Positions 6,526 to 14,548 of a DNA stretch of 14,548 nucleotides are shown here, piece after piece. Under the pieces are notes generated by a model, which was not told the origin of the DNA, did not search any database, and was given only the letters and a program-made list of their open reading frames with translations. Made by a program: the position numbers and the translations under genes. Source of the stretch: Peptococcaceae bacterium BRH_c23 (GTDB taxonomy: Bacteria > Bacillota_B > Desulfitobacteriia > Desulfitobacteriales > Desulfitobacteriaceae); NCBI GenBank assembly GCA_000961805.1, contig LADV01000117.1, forward strand, positions 1-14,548, in the 5' to 3' direction. Within the stretch, counting starts at the first letter, position 1. The number at the start of each line of letters is the position of its first letter.

Positions 6526-8175
6526 ATGACGGAAAATGAGAAACTATGGTTGAAAAGCTATCCAAGCAATGTTAGGTACCACATTGATTACCCCGATAAG
6601 TCGCTAGGTCAAATGTTTGATGAGACAGTCGCCAAAATGCCAGATAGCCCTGCCATGATTTTTGGAGGGCATACGGTTACTTATAGACAGTTCGGGGATC
6701 AGGTCAACCGTTTTGCGACTGCTTTAGCTGGTTTAGGTATCATCAAGGGGGAACGGGTGGGGCTAATGGGCCCGAATTGCCCCCAATGGGAAATAGCTTT
6801 CATTGCTTTGCTCAAATTAGGCGCAATTGTCGTCCAAACAAACCCCATGTACGTTGAACCAGAAATTGCACACCAAATGAATGATTCTGGGGCAACCACG
6901 ATCATTGTCTTTGAAATGATGTATCCTCGGGTAAAGAATGTGCTGCAGGATACGTCTTTACAAAGGGTCATCGTTTTTAACTTTCTTGCACCGGTCAAGT
7001 CAGCACCTGGAATTTATTCATACGACGATCTAATCAAGTGTGAGGCTGCTCTACCTGAAGTACCCATTAATTCCGCCGAAGATCTGGCAGTCTTGCAGTA
7101 TACTGGTGGCACGACGGGTGTCTCCAAAGGGGTTATGCTCACTCACCGTAATCTAATATGTAATACCCTCCAAGTTCTTGAATGGTCGGTTAACATGGAA
7201 TATGGAAAGGAACGCATTCTCACCATATTGCCGGTATTCCATGTCTATGGCATGACTGACTGCCTCAATAATGCTTTGTGCATCGCTGCAACTCAGATTA
7301 TTTTGCCCCGCTTTGACGTTGATCAAGTGTTGGAAACAATTCGTGCCTATAAGCCGACTCTCTTCCCTGGTGCACCAACCATGTTTATGGCTCTTAACAG
7401 CCATCCCCGCATCGCAGAATACAGTGAAAGCTTAGCTGCAATCAAAGTTTGCACTAGTGGCTCAGCCCCACTGCCCTTAGAGGTTGCTCAGAAATTCAGC
7501 GAAGTGACGCAAGGCAAAGGAAATTTAGTTGAAGGGTATGGTTTGTCTGAGGCTTCCCCGATAACGCATTGCAACCCGCTCGATCGCCCTACACGCGCCG
7601 GTTCCATAGGTTTCCCCTTCCCTGACACTGATTGCGCAATTATGGATTTGGAGACTGGTGACAGAGAGCTCCCCGTGGGCGAAATAGGAGAATTATGCGT
7701 CCGAGGTCCTCAAGTGATGCTTGGGTACTGGGAAAAGCCAGAAGCGACGGCTGAAACCTTACGGAACGGCTGGTTGCATACCGGCGATATAGGCAGAATG
7801 GACGAAGAAGGTTACTTCTATATAATTGATCGCAAGAAAGACATAATTATCGCAGGCGGTTTCAATGTTTATCCTCGTGATATTGAGGAAGTATTGTATG
7901 AACATCCAAAAGTTAAGGAAGTTGTTGTAGCAGGGGTGCCCGACGCTTACCGCGGCGAGACGGTTAAGGCATTCATTGTCCTGCAACCCAATACAGAGGC
8001 TTCAGACCAAGAATTAATTGCTTTTTGCCGGACCAAGTTGGCTGCATTTAAGGTACCACGCCTTGTGGAGTTCAGGAATGAATTGCCTAGAACGATCGTT
8101 GGAAAAGTTTTGCGCCGTCAGCTAGTTGAAGAGGAAAAAGCAAAACTCCAAACGGCTGCCACTACGGAATCCTGA
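6526..8175 (+). CDS. AMP-forming acyl-CoA synthetase (FadD-like), first of three
   Basis: Activates a carboxylic or fatty acid with ATP and CoA to acyl-CoA, AMP and PPi. The 549-residue protein has the full adenylate-forming motif set. These are a P-loop YTGGTTGVSKG from residue 192 (Gly where Ser is usual), EGYGLSEASP, LHTGDIG, DRKKDIIIAGGFNVYPRDIEE-type hinge and C-terminal region, and the adenylation lysine Lys527 in TIVGKVLRR. No signal peptide or membrane segment is evident, so it is cytosolic or peripheral. AGAGGAGG lies just upstream of the ATG. The motif pattern is nearest the long-chain fatty acid ligases, but substrate chain length cannot be fixed from sequence alone. It follows the sigma-54 promoter and is likely controlled by it. 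Confidence 0.92.
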   Translation: MTENEKLWLKSYPSNVRYHIDYPDKSLGQMFDETVAKMPDSPAMIFGGHTVTYRQFGDQVNRFATALAGLGIIKGERVGLMGPNCPQWEIAFIALLKLGAIVVQTNPMYVEPEIAHQMNDSGATTIIVFEMMYPRVKNVLQDTSLQRVIVFNFLAPVKSAPGIYSYDDLIKCEAALPEVPINSAEDLAVLQYTGGTTGVSKGVMLTHRNLICNTLQVLEWSVNMEYGKERILTILPVFHVYGMTDCLNNALCIAATQIILPRFDVDQVLETIRAYKPTLFPGAPTMFMALNSHPRIAEYSESLAAIKVCTSGSAPLPLEVAQKFSEVTQGKGNLVEGYGLSEASPITHCNPLDRPTRAGSIGFPFPDTDCAIMDLETGDRELPVGEIGELCVRGPQVMLGYWEKPEATAETLRNGWLHTGDIGRMDEEGYFYIIDRKKDIIIAGGFNVYPRDIEEVLYEHPKVKEVVVAGVPDAYRGETVKAFIVLQPNTEASDQELIAFCRTKLAAFKVPRLVEFRNELPRTIVGKVLRRQLVEEEKAKLQTAATTES

Positions 8176-8230
8176 GTCAGGTAAATGTTCAAGGTGCAAA
8201 TAACTATGCTCTTATAAGTTGGATAATTTA

Positions 8231-8267
<37 letters not shown>

Positions 8268-8270
8268 ATA

Positions 8271-8294
8271 CCCCGTAGGTGTTTCCCTACGGGG
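8271..8294. terminator. Perfect hairpin, terminator-like on the minus strand
   Basis: CCCCGTAGG (8271-8279) pairs perfectly with CCTACGGGG (8286-8294) around a 6-nt loop. On the plus strand it is followed by CCTCTC, not a T-run. On the minus strand it is followed by TATTTTTAC, so the intrinsic terminator signature points left although no minus-strand gene is nearby. On the plus strand it may still pause or partly stop transcription between the first and second synthetases, or protect the mRNA 3' end. Confidence 0.55.
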
Positions 8295-8347
8295 CCTCTC
8301 ACATTAGGGTCATGGTTAGGGAGGCAAAATTTCGAGGAGGTAGTTAG

Positions 8348-9988
8348 ATGAACGATCGAAAGCGTAAAAGTTGGCCTCAAGATTTACTCCCGGAGCTCTC
8401 TTATCAGCAAGGGCAAAAGCCCTTGCACGAGTACTTGCGGGACAATGCCAACTTGAATCCAGAGAAGATCGCGATCATCTGGTATGGACGAGAGATCACC
8501 TATCGTGAACTAAACGATCTCAGCGAGCGGTTTGCAACTTTCTTGTCGGTCTCCGGGGTTAAGAAAGGAGATCACGTAGCGCTTTTTCTCACCAATAGTC
8601 CCCAATATTTTATTGCGCATTATGGAATCCAAAAAATCGGAGCGGTCGTGGGGCCGTGCAGTCCTTTGTTTAAGGAGTGGGAATTGGAGAGCCAACTCAA
8701 CGATATGGAAGCGAAAGTGATCGTGGCAGCGGACGGCCTCTACGATATCGTAATGAAGGTTCAGTCAAAGACACAAATTGAGCAGGTTATTCTCACGAAT
8801 TACGGGGATTTTCTGCCGACTGAGCCTACACTCAATGTTCCAGCAGAGATAGGCAAACCGAAACCCTTCATTCCGGGTGTTCACGACATGATCTCGGTGA
8901 TCAGGGATCTGGAAAGTTCTGTTTCTTCCGTGGACTTCAATATGAAGGACATTGGTCTCATGGTCTATACTTCCGGTACGACCGGTCAACCGAAGGGAGC
9001 CCTGCTTAGTTATGAGAACGCTCTCTTTAAGACAGCTGCAGTAGCCCAAAGCAGCAAAATTGGGGCGGAGGATGTCTTACTTACCGTGATGCCCCTTTAC
9101 CATATCGCGGGGATGTTGTTGGGGCTCAATTGCCCAATTTATGCCAACGCCAGCATGGTGCTTTTGTATCGGTTTGATCCGCTCGCAGTTCTGCAGGCCA
9201 TTGAACGCTACAAATGTACGTGGTGGTATAGTGTGGTGCCTATGAATCTCGCAGTCATGCAGGTACCCAATGCCGGACAATATGATATTTCCTCCTTAAG
9301 AACTAGTAGAGCTACCAGCTTTGGAATTATCCTAACTCAAGAGATTTCGGAGGCGTGGGCTAAGTTTACGGTCGGGTGTGAGATCTACGAAGCGGCTTAT
9401 GGACTCAGTGAAACTCACACAGCGGATACCTTTATGCCCTCGACTGCCGTAAAGTGGGGAACTCAAGGGATCCCGAACTACGAGACGGTGATTCGTATTA
9501 TTGACCCAGATACGGGTAAGGAAATGCCGGTCAGCGAGATGGGCGAAATAGTTATCACCAATCCAGGTGTTTTCCGGGGTTATTGGAATAGACCAGAGGC
9601 CACAACCCAGACTCTTCGTGATGGTTGGGTATACACTGGAGATATGGGGTGGTTGGACGAAGATGGCTATTTGATCTTCAGTGGACGGTTCAAAGAAATG
9701 ATCAAGGTATCAGGTTACAGTGTTTTTCCGGAGGAAGTGGAAGCCATGCTGATCCGGCATGAAGCAATTGCCCAAGTAGCGGTGACTGGAGTACCCGATG
9801 CTCAGAAAGGCGAAGTAGTCAAGGCCTACGTTGTGCTGAAACCTGAGCAGGGTACCCAAATTTCCGCTCAGGACATAATGGACTGGGCCAAACAAAAAAT
9901 GACGACCTACAAGTCTCCGCGTTATGTTGAGTTTCGGGAGTCCCTGCCAGCTACCGGCGCGGGCAAAGTGCTGCGCCGGCTGTTATAA
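8348..9988 (+). CDS. AMP-forming acyl-CoA synthetase, second of three
   Basis: Acid:CoA ligase of the adenylate-forming family, 546 residues. The P-loop YTSGTTGQPKG begins at residue 207. YGLSE, YTGDMGWLDEDGY and GRFKEMIKVSGYSVFPEEVE follow, and the adenylation lysine is Lys540 in GAGKVLRR. The protein stops six residues after that lysine, a slightly short tail but with all motifs present. The ATG has a strong GAGGAGG site at 8334-8340. It is clearly diverged from the first synthetase and not a recent duplicate. It shares an N-terminal WPxxL-x3-L pattern with the third copy. The substrate is unknown. It lies 47 nt before the third synthetase with no terminator between, so the two are probably co-transcribed. 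Confidence 0.92.
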   Translation: MNDRKRKSWPQDLLPELSYQQGQKPLHEYLRDNANLNPEKIAIIWYGREITYRELNDLSERFATFLSVSGVKKGDHVALFLTNSPQYFIAHYGIQKIGAVVGPCSPLFKEWELESQLNDMEAKVIVAADGLYDIVMKVQSKTQIEQVILTNYGDFLPTEPTLNVPAEIGKPKPFIPGVHDMISVIRDLESSVSSVDFNMKDIGLMVYTSGTTGQPKGALLSYENALFKTAAVAQSSKIGAEDVLLTVMPLYHIAGMLLGLNCPIYANASMVLLYRFDPLAVLQAIERYKCTWWYSVVPMNLAVMQVPNAGQYDISSLRTSRATSFGIILTQEISEAWAKFTVGCEIYEAAYGLSETHTADTFMPSTAVKWGTQGIPNYETVIRIIDPDTGKEMPVSEMGEIVITNPGVFRGYWNRPEATTQTLRDGWVYTGDMGWLDEDGYLIFSGRFKEMIKVSGYSVFPEEVEAMLIRHEAIAQVAVTGVPDAQKGEVVKAYVVLKPEQGTQISAQDIMDWAKQKMTTYKSPRYVEFRESLPATGAGKVLRRLL

Positions 9989-10035
9989 GACTTAGTAGCT
10001 TTTAAGAATATAATTCAAAAGGTAGTGGAAGCATT

Positions 10036-11725
10036 ATGTCAAGAACAAGACATTTAGAATTTTGGCCTAAACGTCTAGCACATAGTTTACCTGTGCCGAA
10101 GACCAGTTTATATGATAATCTTGCAGTCTCAGCTCGGAGGTATCCTGATAAAGCCGCTATCCACTATTATGGCGGCACTGTTGCTTATCGGCAATTTCAA
10201 GCTGAAGTGGATTCCTTAGCAGGCTTTTTACAAAGCAAGCTAGGGGTTGTCCAAAACGATCGCGTTCTGCTCTTTATGCAAAATTCACCCCAATATGTGA
10301 TTGCCTATTATGCCATTTTGCGGGCAAACGCCGTAGTGGTACCCATGAGCCCTATGAATGTTACGGATGAAACTGTCATTTTATATCAACGATTGTGAGG
10401 CAACCGTGGCCATTACCGGACAGGAACTCTATGAGCGCCTTGCTCCATTGCAAATGAGCACTCTCTTACAGCACGTTATTGTTGCTGCCTACAGTGATTA
10501 TGCGTCGCCCGAGTTCGACTTGGCAATTCCTGATGAAGTTGGTGCCCCACGCCATGACTTCGAGAATCCCCAGACAATTTATTGGCAGGAGGCTATCAAC
10601 TCTGGTTTGAAACCAGGCCCGTTGACTGTATCTGAGCAGGATATGGCGGTTTTGCCTTACACATCAGGGACCACTGGCAGACCAAAAGGGTGTGTTCACT
10701 CCCATAGGTCAGTTAATGCTAACACTGTTGGCGCATCTGCATGGACCTCAATGACGGCCAATACGATTACTTTGACGACTTTACCATTATTTCATGTGAC
10801 TGGAATGCAACATAGTATGAATGCACCAATTTTTGCAGGTGGAACGATGGTGTTGTTGACCCGTTGGAACAGGGAAGTTGCCGCTGCTTTGGTCGAAGGG
10901 TACGGATGTACTCACTGGGTAAACATAGCCACCATGGTGGTAGATTTTCTGGCCAATCCTAACCTGATGAACTATAATGTGAAATCTCTGGCGTTCGTGG
11001 GTGGTGGTGGCGCCCCCTTGCCAGAAGCAGTTGGGGAAAAGTTGTTCCAACTACTGGGCGTGAGATATGCAGAAGGGTATGGTTTAAGTGAGACAATTTC
11101 TCAAACCCACTTCAATCCGCCGGACCGCCCGAAGTTGCAATGTCTGGGGATTCCATCCTTTGATGTGGATGCAAGGATTATTGACCTCGAGACCCTGCAG
11201 GAGTTAGGACTTGGGGAACAAGGCGAAGTGGTCGTGAACGGGCCTCAGGTGATGAAAGGGTATTGGAACCGCCCAGAAGAGACTGAGGAAGGCTTTATTA
11301 CCATCGGTGAGAAACGATTTTTCCGTACTGGTGATATTGCAAAATATGATGAGGACGGATATTTCTTTATTGTTGATCGAGTAAAACGAATGATCAACGC
11401 TGCCGGGTTTAAAGTCTGGCCTTCTGAAGTGGAGTCAACTATGTTCAAACACCCAGCGATTCGACAAGCCTGTGTGATTGGCGTGCCCGACGCAAAACGA
11501 GGAGAAACCGTAAAAGCTTATGTTATCTTGCATGAAGCGCAACGAGGAAACGTTACTGAACAAGATATTATCGAGTGGGCTAAGGGTATGATGTCTGCCT
11601 ATAAATATCCGCGCATCGTACAATTTGTGGAGAGTCTTCCAATGTCGGCCAGCGGTAAACTTCTCTGGCGCAAGTTACAGGAAGAAGAAAGGGAAGTATC
11701 AAGGGGTGTAACCTTGGCGGACTGA
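10036..11725 (+). pseudogene. AMP-forming acyl-CoA synthetase, third of three, broken by a +1 frameshift
   Basis: The frame from ATG 10036 reads a normal synthetase N-terminus up to MNVTDE, then shifts and stops at 10398. Removing one A from the AAA at 10370-10372 restores MNVTDELSFYINDCEATVA and an open frame to the TGA at 11725, giving 562 residues. The restored protein has every family motif. YTSGTTGRPKG begins near residue 208, followed by EGYGLSE, FRTGDIAKYDEDGY and INAAGFKVWPSEVE. The adenylation lysine is about residue 541 in SASGKLLWRK. The 451 codons after the shift contain no further damage, so the mutation is very recent or a sequencing/assembly error. As it stands only a 120-residue N-terminal fragment would be made. 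The ribosome site (GGTAGTGG) is weaker than those of the other two. The hydrolase gene follows 46 nt later. Confidence 0.88.
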
Positions 11726-11755
11726 TCACATTTTGAGGCATTTGAAAATTATTTT

Positions 11756-11768
11756 GGAGGGTGGAGGG
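11756..11768 (+). promoter_or_regulatory. Ribosome binding site supporting a GTG start at 11772
   Basis: Two GGAGGG runs (11756-11761 and 11763-11768) precede GTG 11772. The first run is 10 nt away, a good spacing. The more upstream in-frame TTG at 11733 lacks such a site and would translate through the Shine-Dalgarno sequence. Confidence 0.7.
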
Positions 11769-11771
11769 ACA

Positions 11772-12749
11772 GTGACAGTAAATACGGTGTTAGGGCCGGT
11801 AAGCGCCGACAGACTTGGAAAAACCTTGTTCCATGAGCATTTTGTCTTCGGCTATCCCGGTTTCCAAGGGGATACCACAATGGGTGAATTTGACCGGGGA
11901 GCAGCCCTGCGGGTTGGTATTAATGTGGCGGAAAAACTTATGACTCACGGGGTAAAAACTGTAGTCGACGCCACGACCAATGAATGTGGCCGAAACCCGG
12001 AGCTGTTAAGAGAAATTTCAGAAAAGACAGGGCTACAAATCATCTGTTCGAGCGGCTACTACTACGAGGGAGAATCTGCACCAGCCTACTTTAAATTTCG
12101 AGCAGGGTTAGGTGATATGGAAGCCGAAGTTCATGAGATGTACTTACGAGAAATTACGGAAGGGATCGGGAAAACGGGTGTAAAAGCTGGGGTCATTAAA
12201 TTAGCATCCAGTAAAGATGTCATTACCGATTATGAGAAAGTTTTTTTTCGGGCGGCAGCCAAGGTGCAGAGGGAAACTGGAGTTACCATCATCACGCACA
12301 CTCAGGAAGGGACCATGGGAGCTGAACAAGCAGAGTTGCTGATTTCCGCAGGCGCTGATCCCCGTCGAATCGTAATCGGTCATATGTGTGGAAATACCAA
12401 TGTAGCCGACCACGTCAGCGTCTTGAAAACAGGTGTTTTCTTGGGCTTTGATCGCTTCGGTATCGAGGGAATCGTCGGAGCACCCTTAGATTCGGTTCGC
12501 GAGACAATGCTGATTGGTCTGTTGGGAACGGGGTATGGAGGGCAACTATTATTGTCTCAGGACACTGTGAACTATTGGTTAGGCAGACCCCTGATTTTGC
12601 CCGAAATTGTACAGCAAATGTTAGCCCATTGGCACCCTACGAATATTTTTGAAAATGTCCTTCCAGTACTACGAAAGGCCGGTATTACAGAGGAACAGAT
12701 TGATATACTCTTGATTGAAAATCCCGGAAGATTGTTTGGAACTAGTTAA
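11772..12749 (+). CDS. Phosphotriesterase-family metal-dependent hydrolase (possible lactonase/esterase)
   Basis: Member of the binuclear-metal amidohydrolase superfamily, phosphotriesterase branch, 325 residues from GTG 11772. The complete metal-ligand set is visible. His21 and His23 lie in FHEHF, Lys143 (the carbamylated bridging lysine) in GVIKLASS, His176 in ITHTQ, His204 in IGHMCGN, and Asp264 in LSQDTV. There is no signal peptide, so it is probably cytosolic. Natural activities in this family include lactonases, carboxylesterases and phosphotriesterases. The acyl-CoA ligase neighbours make a lactone or ester that yields a carboxylic acid an attractive but unproven substrate. It follows the third synthetase by 46 nt and ends in a strong terminator, so it is likely the last gene of that transcript. 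A start at TTG 11733 would add 13 residues before the typical N-terminus (TVLGPVSADRLG). Confidence 0.9.
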   Translation: MTVNTVLGPVSADRLGKTLFHEHFVFGYPGFQGDTTMGEFDRGAALRVGINVAEKLMTHGVKTVVDATTNECGRNPELLREISEKTGLQIICSSGYYYEGESAPAYFKFRAGLGDMEAEVHEMYLREITEGIGKTGVKAGVIKLASSKDVITDYEKVFFRAAAKVQRETGVTIITHTQEGTMGAEQAELLISAGADPRRIVIGHMCGNTNVADHVSVLKTGVFLGFDRFGIEGIVGAPLDSVRETMLIGLLGTGYGGQLLLSQDTVNYWLGRPLILPEIVQQMLAHWHPTNIFENVLPVLRKAGITEEQIDILLIENPGRLFGTS

Positions 12750-12787
12750 AAAAATCAACGACAGGCATCGCCTGTCGTTGATTTTTT
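12749..12787. terminator. Bidirectional rho-independent terminator between convergent genes
   Basis: An 18-bp perfect stem, arms 12749-12766 and 12770-12787, has an ATC loop. AAAAAA flanks the left side and TTTTTT the right side. The stem begins at the last base of the hydrolase stop codon and ends 48 nt before the 3' end of the transporter gene on the opposite strand, so it can serve both. Confidence 0.9.
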
Positions 12788-12835
12788 GTAAAGGTAACGG
12801 ATAGTAGCATTTATTTTTGAGTTGTAACGTTAATT

Positions 12836-14035
12836 TTATACGGCAGAATCCTTATTTGGTAATTGGCTAAACGGCTTCATCCTAGTCGTCAAGAGTAGAT
12901 TGAGTGCAGCAATAGCAGCTCCGATCACAAATACATATTCATAGCCTAGAACAGTCCAGATAAACCCACCTAGAAAAGGCACAAACATTGAGACTATGTG
13001 ATCAAGAGTTATGCCCATGGATAAGGTTGGAGAAACATCTTCAGAATTTAAGGCTATTCTCTTAACATAGGTGGCTCTGGCCATGCTCACGGACACTAGC
13101 ATTTGATCGAGAACAAACAGTCCACAGACGACGTAGAGAGTAATTTTTCCTAGACCCATAGTTTCTAGTAAGCCTTCAGTAAAAGCATAACCGAGACAGA
13201 CAAAGATTAAAGATACTGATTCTCCCGCCAAGACGAATCGTTCTCCTACACTATCAATCAGGTATCCGATAAACGGTTTAAAAAAAATTCCCAGGCCGGC
13301 GATGATGAAGCTTAAAATGGCAAACGTGGCAACGTCCTGGCTAAAGACTTTAATAAGGACCCACGGCCCAAAGGTGATGAAGATCTGTTTCCTGGCGCCA
13401 AAAAGGATACTTAATCCATAGAAAACCTTATATTCTTTGCGGAGCACAAAGCGTTTACCTATTCTCTTACCCGAGTGTGGTTTCATCATTAAGATCAGTA
13501 CGGCTGACAGGAAGAAGGCTCCTGCCGAAATAGAGAAGGCCAAGTGATAGTCAATTTTAATATATCTAAATAAAAGGGCTGTGGCCAAGCTTGTGGCTAG
13601 AAAGACAGCCGTGTTCACAGAATTGATCTGACCCAATCTTTTCCCCATTTGGCCTTCGGATGCTAAATTCATCCCGATACTATTGGCCATTGGCATAAAC
13701 AAATGTTGCCCCATACTATATACTGTTAGCCAGCCAATCATAGGGAGATATTCGGGTGACCAGAATGCCAGACCGAGGGACCCTAATCCACCGAGTAGGT
13801 TTGCTATAGCAGCGGTCCGAACGTCTCCAAAAGCAAACAAAAGTCCTGTCATAAAAACAACTGCAAAGCCTGGGAATTCCCGAGGAATTTCTAGGAATGT
13901 CCGTTGTGAAATTGTCAAATGATAATTATCACTCAGAAAGTTATTAAAAAATGAAATATCAATGCTTTGTGTAACCCCGATCACAGCACTAGCTAATAAG
14001 AACAAAATAAAATCTCTTTTTTCTAAACCCCACAT
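12836..14035 (-). CDS. Major facilitator superfamily (MFS) transporter
   Basis: Integral membrane protein of 399 residues with about 12 hydrophobic segments, the usual MFS size. The first segment is at residues 9-30 and others lie near 53-70, 74-92, 96-116, 139-157, 162-184 and 207-230, with five more to residue 383. A motif-A-like loop G257YLIDSVGERFV lies between two segments in the second half. A basic loop (residues 185-204) separates the two halves. The start ATG has an AGAGGAC-type ribosome site upstream. It converges on the hydrolase gene and shares its terminator, so it is transcribed separately. Substrate and direction (uptake or export) are not readable. Uptake or export of the compound handled by the neighbouring hydrolase and ligases is a guess from position only. 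Confidence 0.88.
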   Translation of the reverse strand: MWGLEKRDFILFLLASAVIGVTQSIDISFFNNFLSDNYHLTISQRTFLEIPREFPGFAVVFMTGLLFAFGDVRTAAIANLLGGLGSLGLAFWSPEYLPMIGWLTVYSMGQHLFMPMANSIGMNLASEGQMGKRLGQINSVNTAVFLATSLATALLFRYIKIDYHLAFSISAGAFFLSAVLILMMKPHSGKRIGKRFVLRKEYKVFYGLSILFGARKQIFITFGPWVLIKVFSQDVATFAILSFIIAGLGIFFKPFIGYLIDSVGERFVLAGESVSLIFVCLGYAFTEGLLETMGLGKITLYVVCGLFVLDQMLVSVSMARATYVKRIALNSEDVSPTLSMGITLDHIVSMFVPFLGGFIWTVLGYEYVFVIGAAIAALNLLLTTRMKPFSQLPNKDSAV

Positions 14036-14085
14036 CTCTCTGTCCTCTTACTCTCTTCAACTACTCTTACTTTAATTCGCCTAAT

Positions 14086-14113
14086 CAGGAGATATTCCTG
14101 CGGTTCACGAACC
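14086..14113. promoter_or_regulatory. Two adjacent palindromes upstream of the MFS gene (possible operators)
   Basis: CAGGA-N5-TCCTG (14086-14100) is followed one base later by GGTTC-AC-GAACC (14102-14113). Both have perfect 5-bp arms and lie 51-78 nt upstream of the transporter start on the minus strand. That suits repressor binding or an RNA hairpin in the leader. No regulator gene is present in the window to pair with them. Confidence 0.35.
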
Positions 14114-14294
14114 TTAGCATAATAATTATTAAGTTCCATTATTTTTGTAAAAATATATGATACTGTAAAGGAACCATTGTTAAGGGTAACACTAGATAAG
14201 TAGTTTGCTGATTTAGATATTAAGGTAATGCCAAAAGGGTATGCTAGCTTTCAAGGCGAAAATCAAAAGGTCATTTATACAACAAGACTGGTTT

Positions 14295-14339
14295 CAAGTT
14301 CCATAGTTCCATAGTTCCGAAGTTCCGAAGTTCCGAAGT
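14295..14339. repeat. 8-bp tandem repeat (AGTTCC core) before corA
   Basis: Five consecutive 8-bp units share the AGTTCC core: CAAGTTCC, ATAGTTCC twice and GAAGTTCC twice. A partial sixth (GAAGT) follows. The array ends just 12 nt before the corA ATG, next to its GGAGGG ribosome site at 14340-14345. The two sub-types in blocks suggest growth by slippage or unequal exchange. It is too short and spacer-free to be CRISPR. Confidence 0.9.
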
Positions 14340-14351
14340 GGAGGGCAGCAA

Positions 14352-14548
14352 ATGTTAGCAGTGTATAATACTATCAACAATACTATCGTTAGAACTGAAA
14401 AACCCGAAGAAAAGGGCTCCTGGATAAATTTGATAAACCCTACTGAAGAAGAAATAACTCTTATTACTAAAGCCATAGGAATCGAAGATTATTTTATAAA
14501 AGATGTTTTAGACGATGAAGAGCGACCCCGAATTGAAACTGAGAATAA
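14352..14548 (+). CDS. corA: CorA-type divalent metal ion transporter (3' end outside window)
   Basis: The frame from ATG 14352 runs open to the end of the window, 65 codons. It contains GSWINLINPTEEEI followed by an acidic stretch with LDDEERPRIE. This pattern is typical of the cytoplasmic N-terminal domain of bacterial CorA magnesium/cobalt transporters (W-x-N-L-x-NPT-EE and LDxEERxRIE). The membrane segments and GMN signature would lie beyond the window. GGAGGG at 14340-14345 precedes the ATG at good spacing. It is divergent from the MFS gene and unlikely to be functionally linked to the acyl-CoA genes. Confidence 0.85.
   Translation, partial: MLAVYNTINNTIVRTEKPEEKGSWINLINPTEEEITLITKAIGIEDYFIKDVLDDEERPRIETEN

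Larger units (their letters stand above)
14036..14351. other. Divergent intergenic region between MFS transporter and corA
   Basis: These 316 nt should hold the promoters of both divergent genes. I see no gene. The MFS side holds two adjacent palindromes (14086-14113) and the corA side holds an 8-bp tandem repeat (14295-14339). AT-rich stretches around 14120-14165 include TATGAT at 14155-14160, a possible -10 box for corA without a clear -35. I looked for a magnesium or other riboswitch in 14170-14290 and recognised none. Confidence 0.5.

Noticed and set aside
10358..11725. Downstream half of the third synthetase as an independent gene
   Set aside because: The ATG at 10358 has no ribosome site and lies inside the upstream frame. 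The protein would start mid-domain, so a frameshift in one gene explains it better.
11733..11771. TTG 11733 as start of the phosphotriesterase-family hydrolase
   Set aside because: The added 13 residues are encoded by the Shine-Dalgarno region itself. GTG 11772 gives the usual family N-terminus.
14170..14290. Possible magnesium or other riboswitch ahead of corA
   Set aside because: I could not match the conserved cores of M-box, ykoY, c-di-GMP, TPP or cobalamin elements, and the leader is short.
14295..14339. CRISPR array
   Set aside because: The units are 8 bp, directly adjacent with no spacers, and no cas genes are present.

Overview
The window looks like a chromosomal segment of a low-to-mid GC Gram-positive bacterium. 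A spore-forming, anaerobic Peptococcaceae-type Firmicute (Desulfosporosinus/Desulfitobacterium-like) is my best guess. This is an inference from strong GGAGG-type ribosome binding sites, GTG/TTG starts, FadN/FadA architecture, many acyl-CoA genes and a -24/-12 promoter. I could not compare it with any database.

Layout from left to right. (1) The window opens inside a fadN-type 3-hydroxyacyl-CoA dehydrogenase/enoyl-CoA hydratase, followed 11 nt later by a thiolase (fadA). A strong hairpin terminator follows, and then a short decayed remnant that reads like the N-terminal part of an acyl-CoA dehydrogenase. (2) An acyl-CoA carboxylase carboxyltransferase subunit and a 3-hydroxyacyl-CoA dehydrogenase of the 3-hydroxybutyryl-CoA type form a second pair. 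(3) A 635-nt gene-poor stretch holds a hairpin that may be a transposon remnant, a small inverted repeat and a well-formed sigma-54 promoter. (4) Three different AMP-forming acyl-CoA synthetases follow. The third is broken by one extra base. After them comes a phosphotriesterase/lactonase-family metal hydrolase with a complete metal-ligand set. (5) A bidirectional terminator separates these from a convergent MFS transporter on the minus strand. (6) The window ends in the first 65 codons of a CorA-type divalent metal transporter, preceded by an 8-bp tandem repeat.

Taken together, the genes describe fatty or carboxylic acid metabolism. Synthetases activate acids to CoA thioesters. FadN, FadA and the separate dehydrogenase run the hydration, oxidation and thiolysis steps. 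The carboxyltransferase adds or removes a carboxyl group on a CoA ester, but needs partner subunits that are not here. The hydrolase and MFS transporter could supply a substrate, for example an imported ester or lactone opened to an acid. That link is inference. No rRNA, tRNA, CRISPR array or intact mobile element was seen. The most notable points are the sigma-54 promoter, the single-base frameshift in an otherwise intact synthetase, the acyl-CoA dehydrogenase relic, a non-canonical active-site residue in the second dehydrogenase, and two simple tandem repeats in intergenic DNA.
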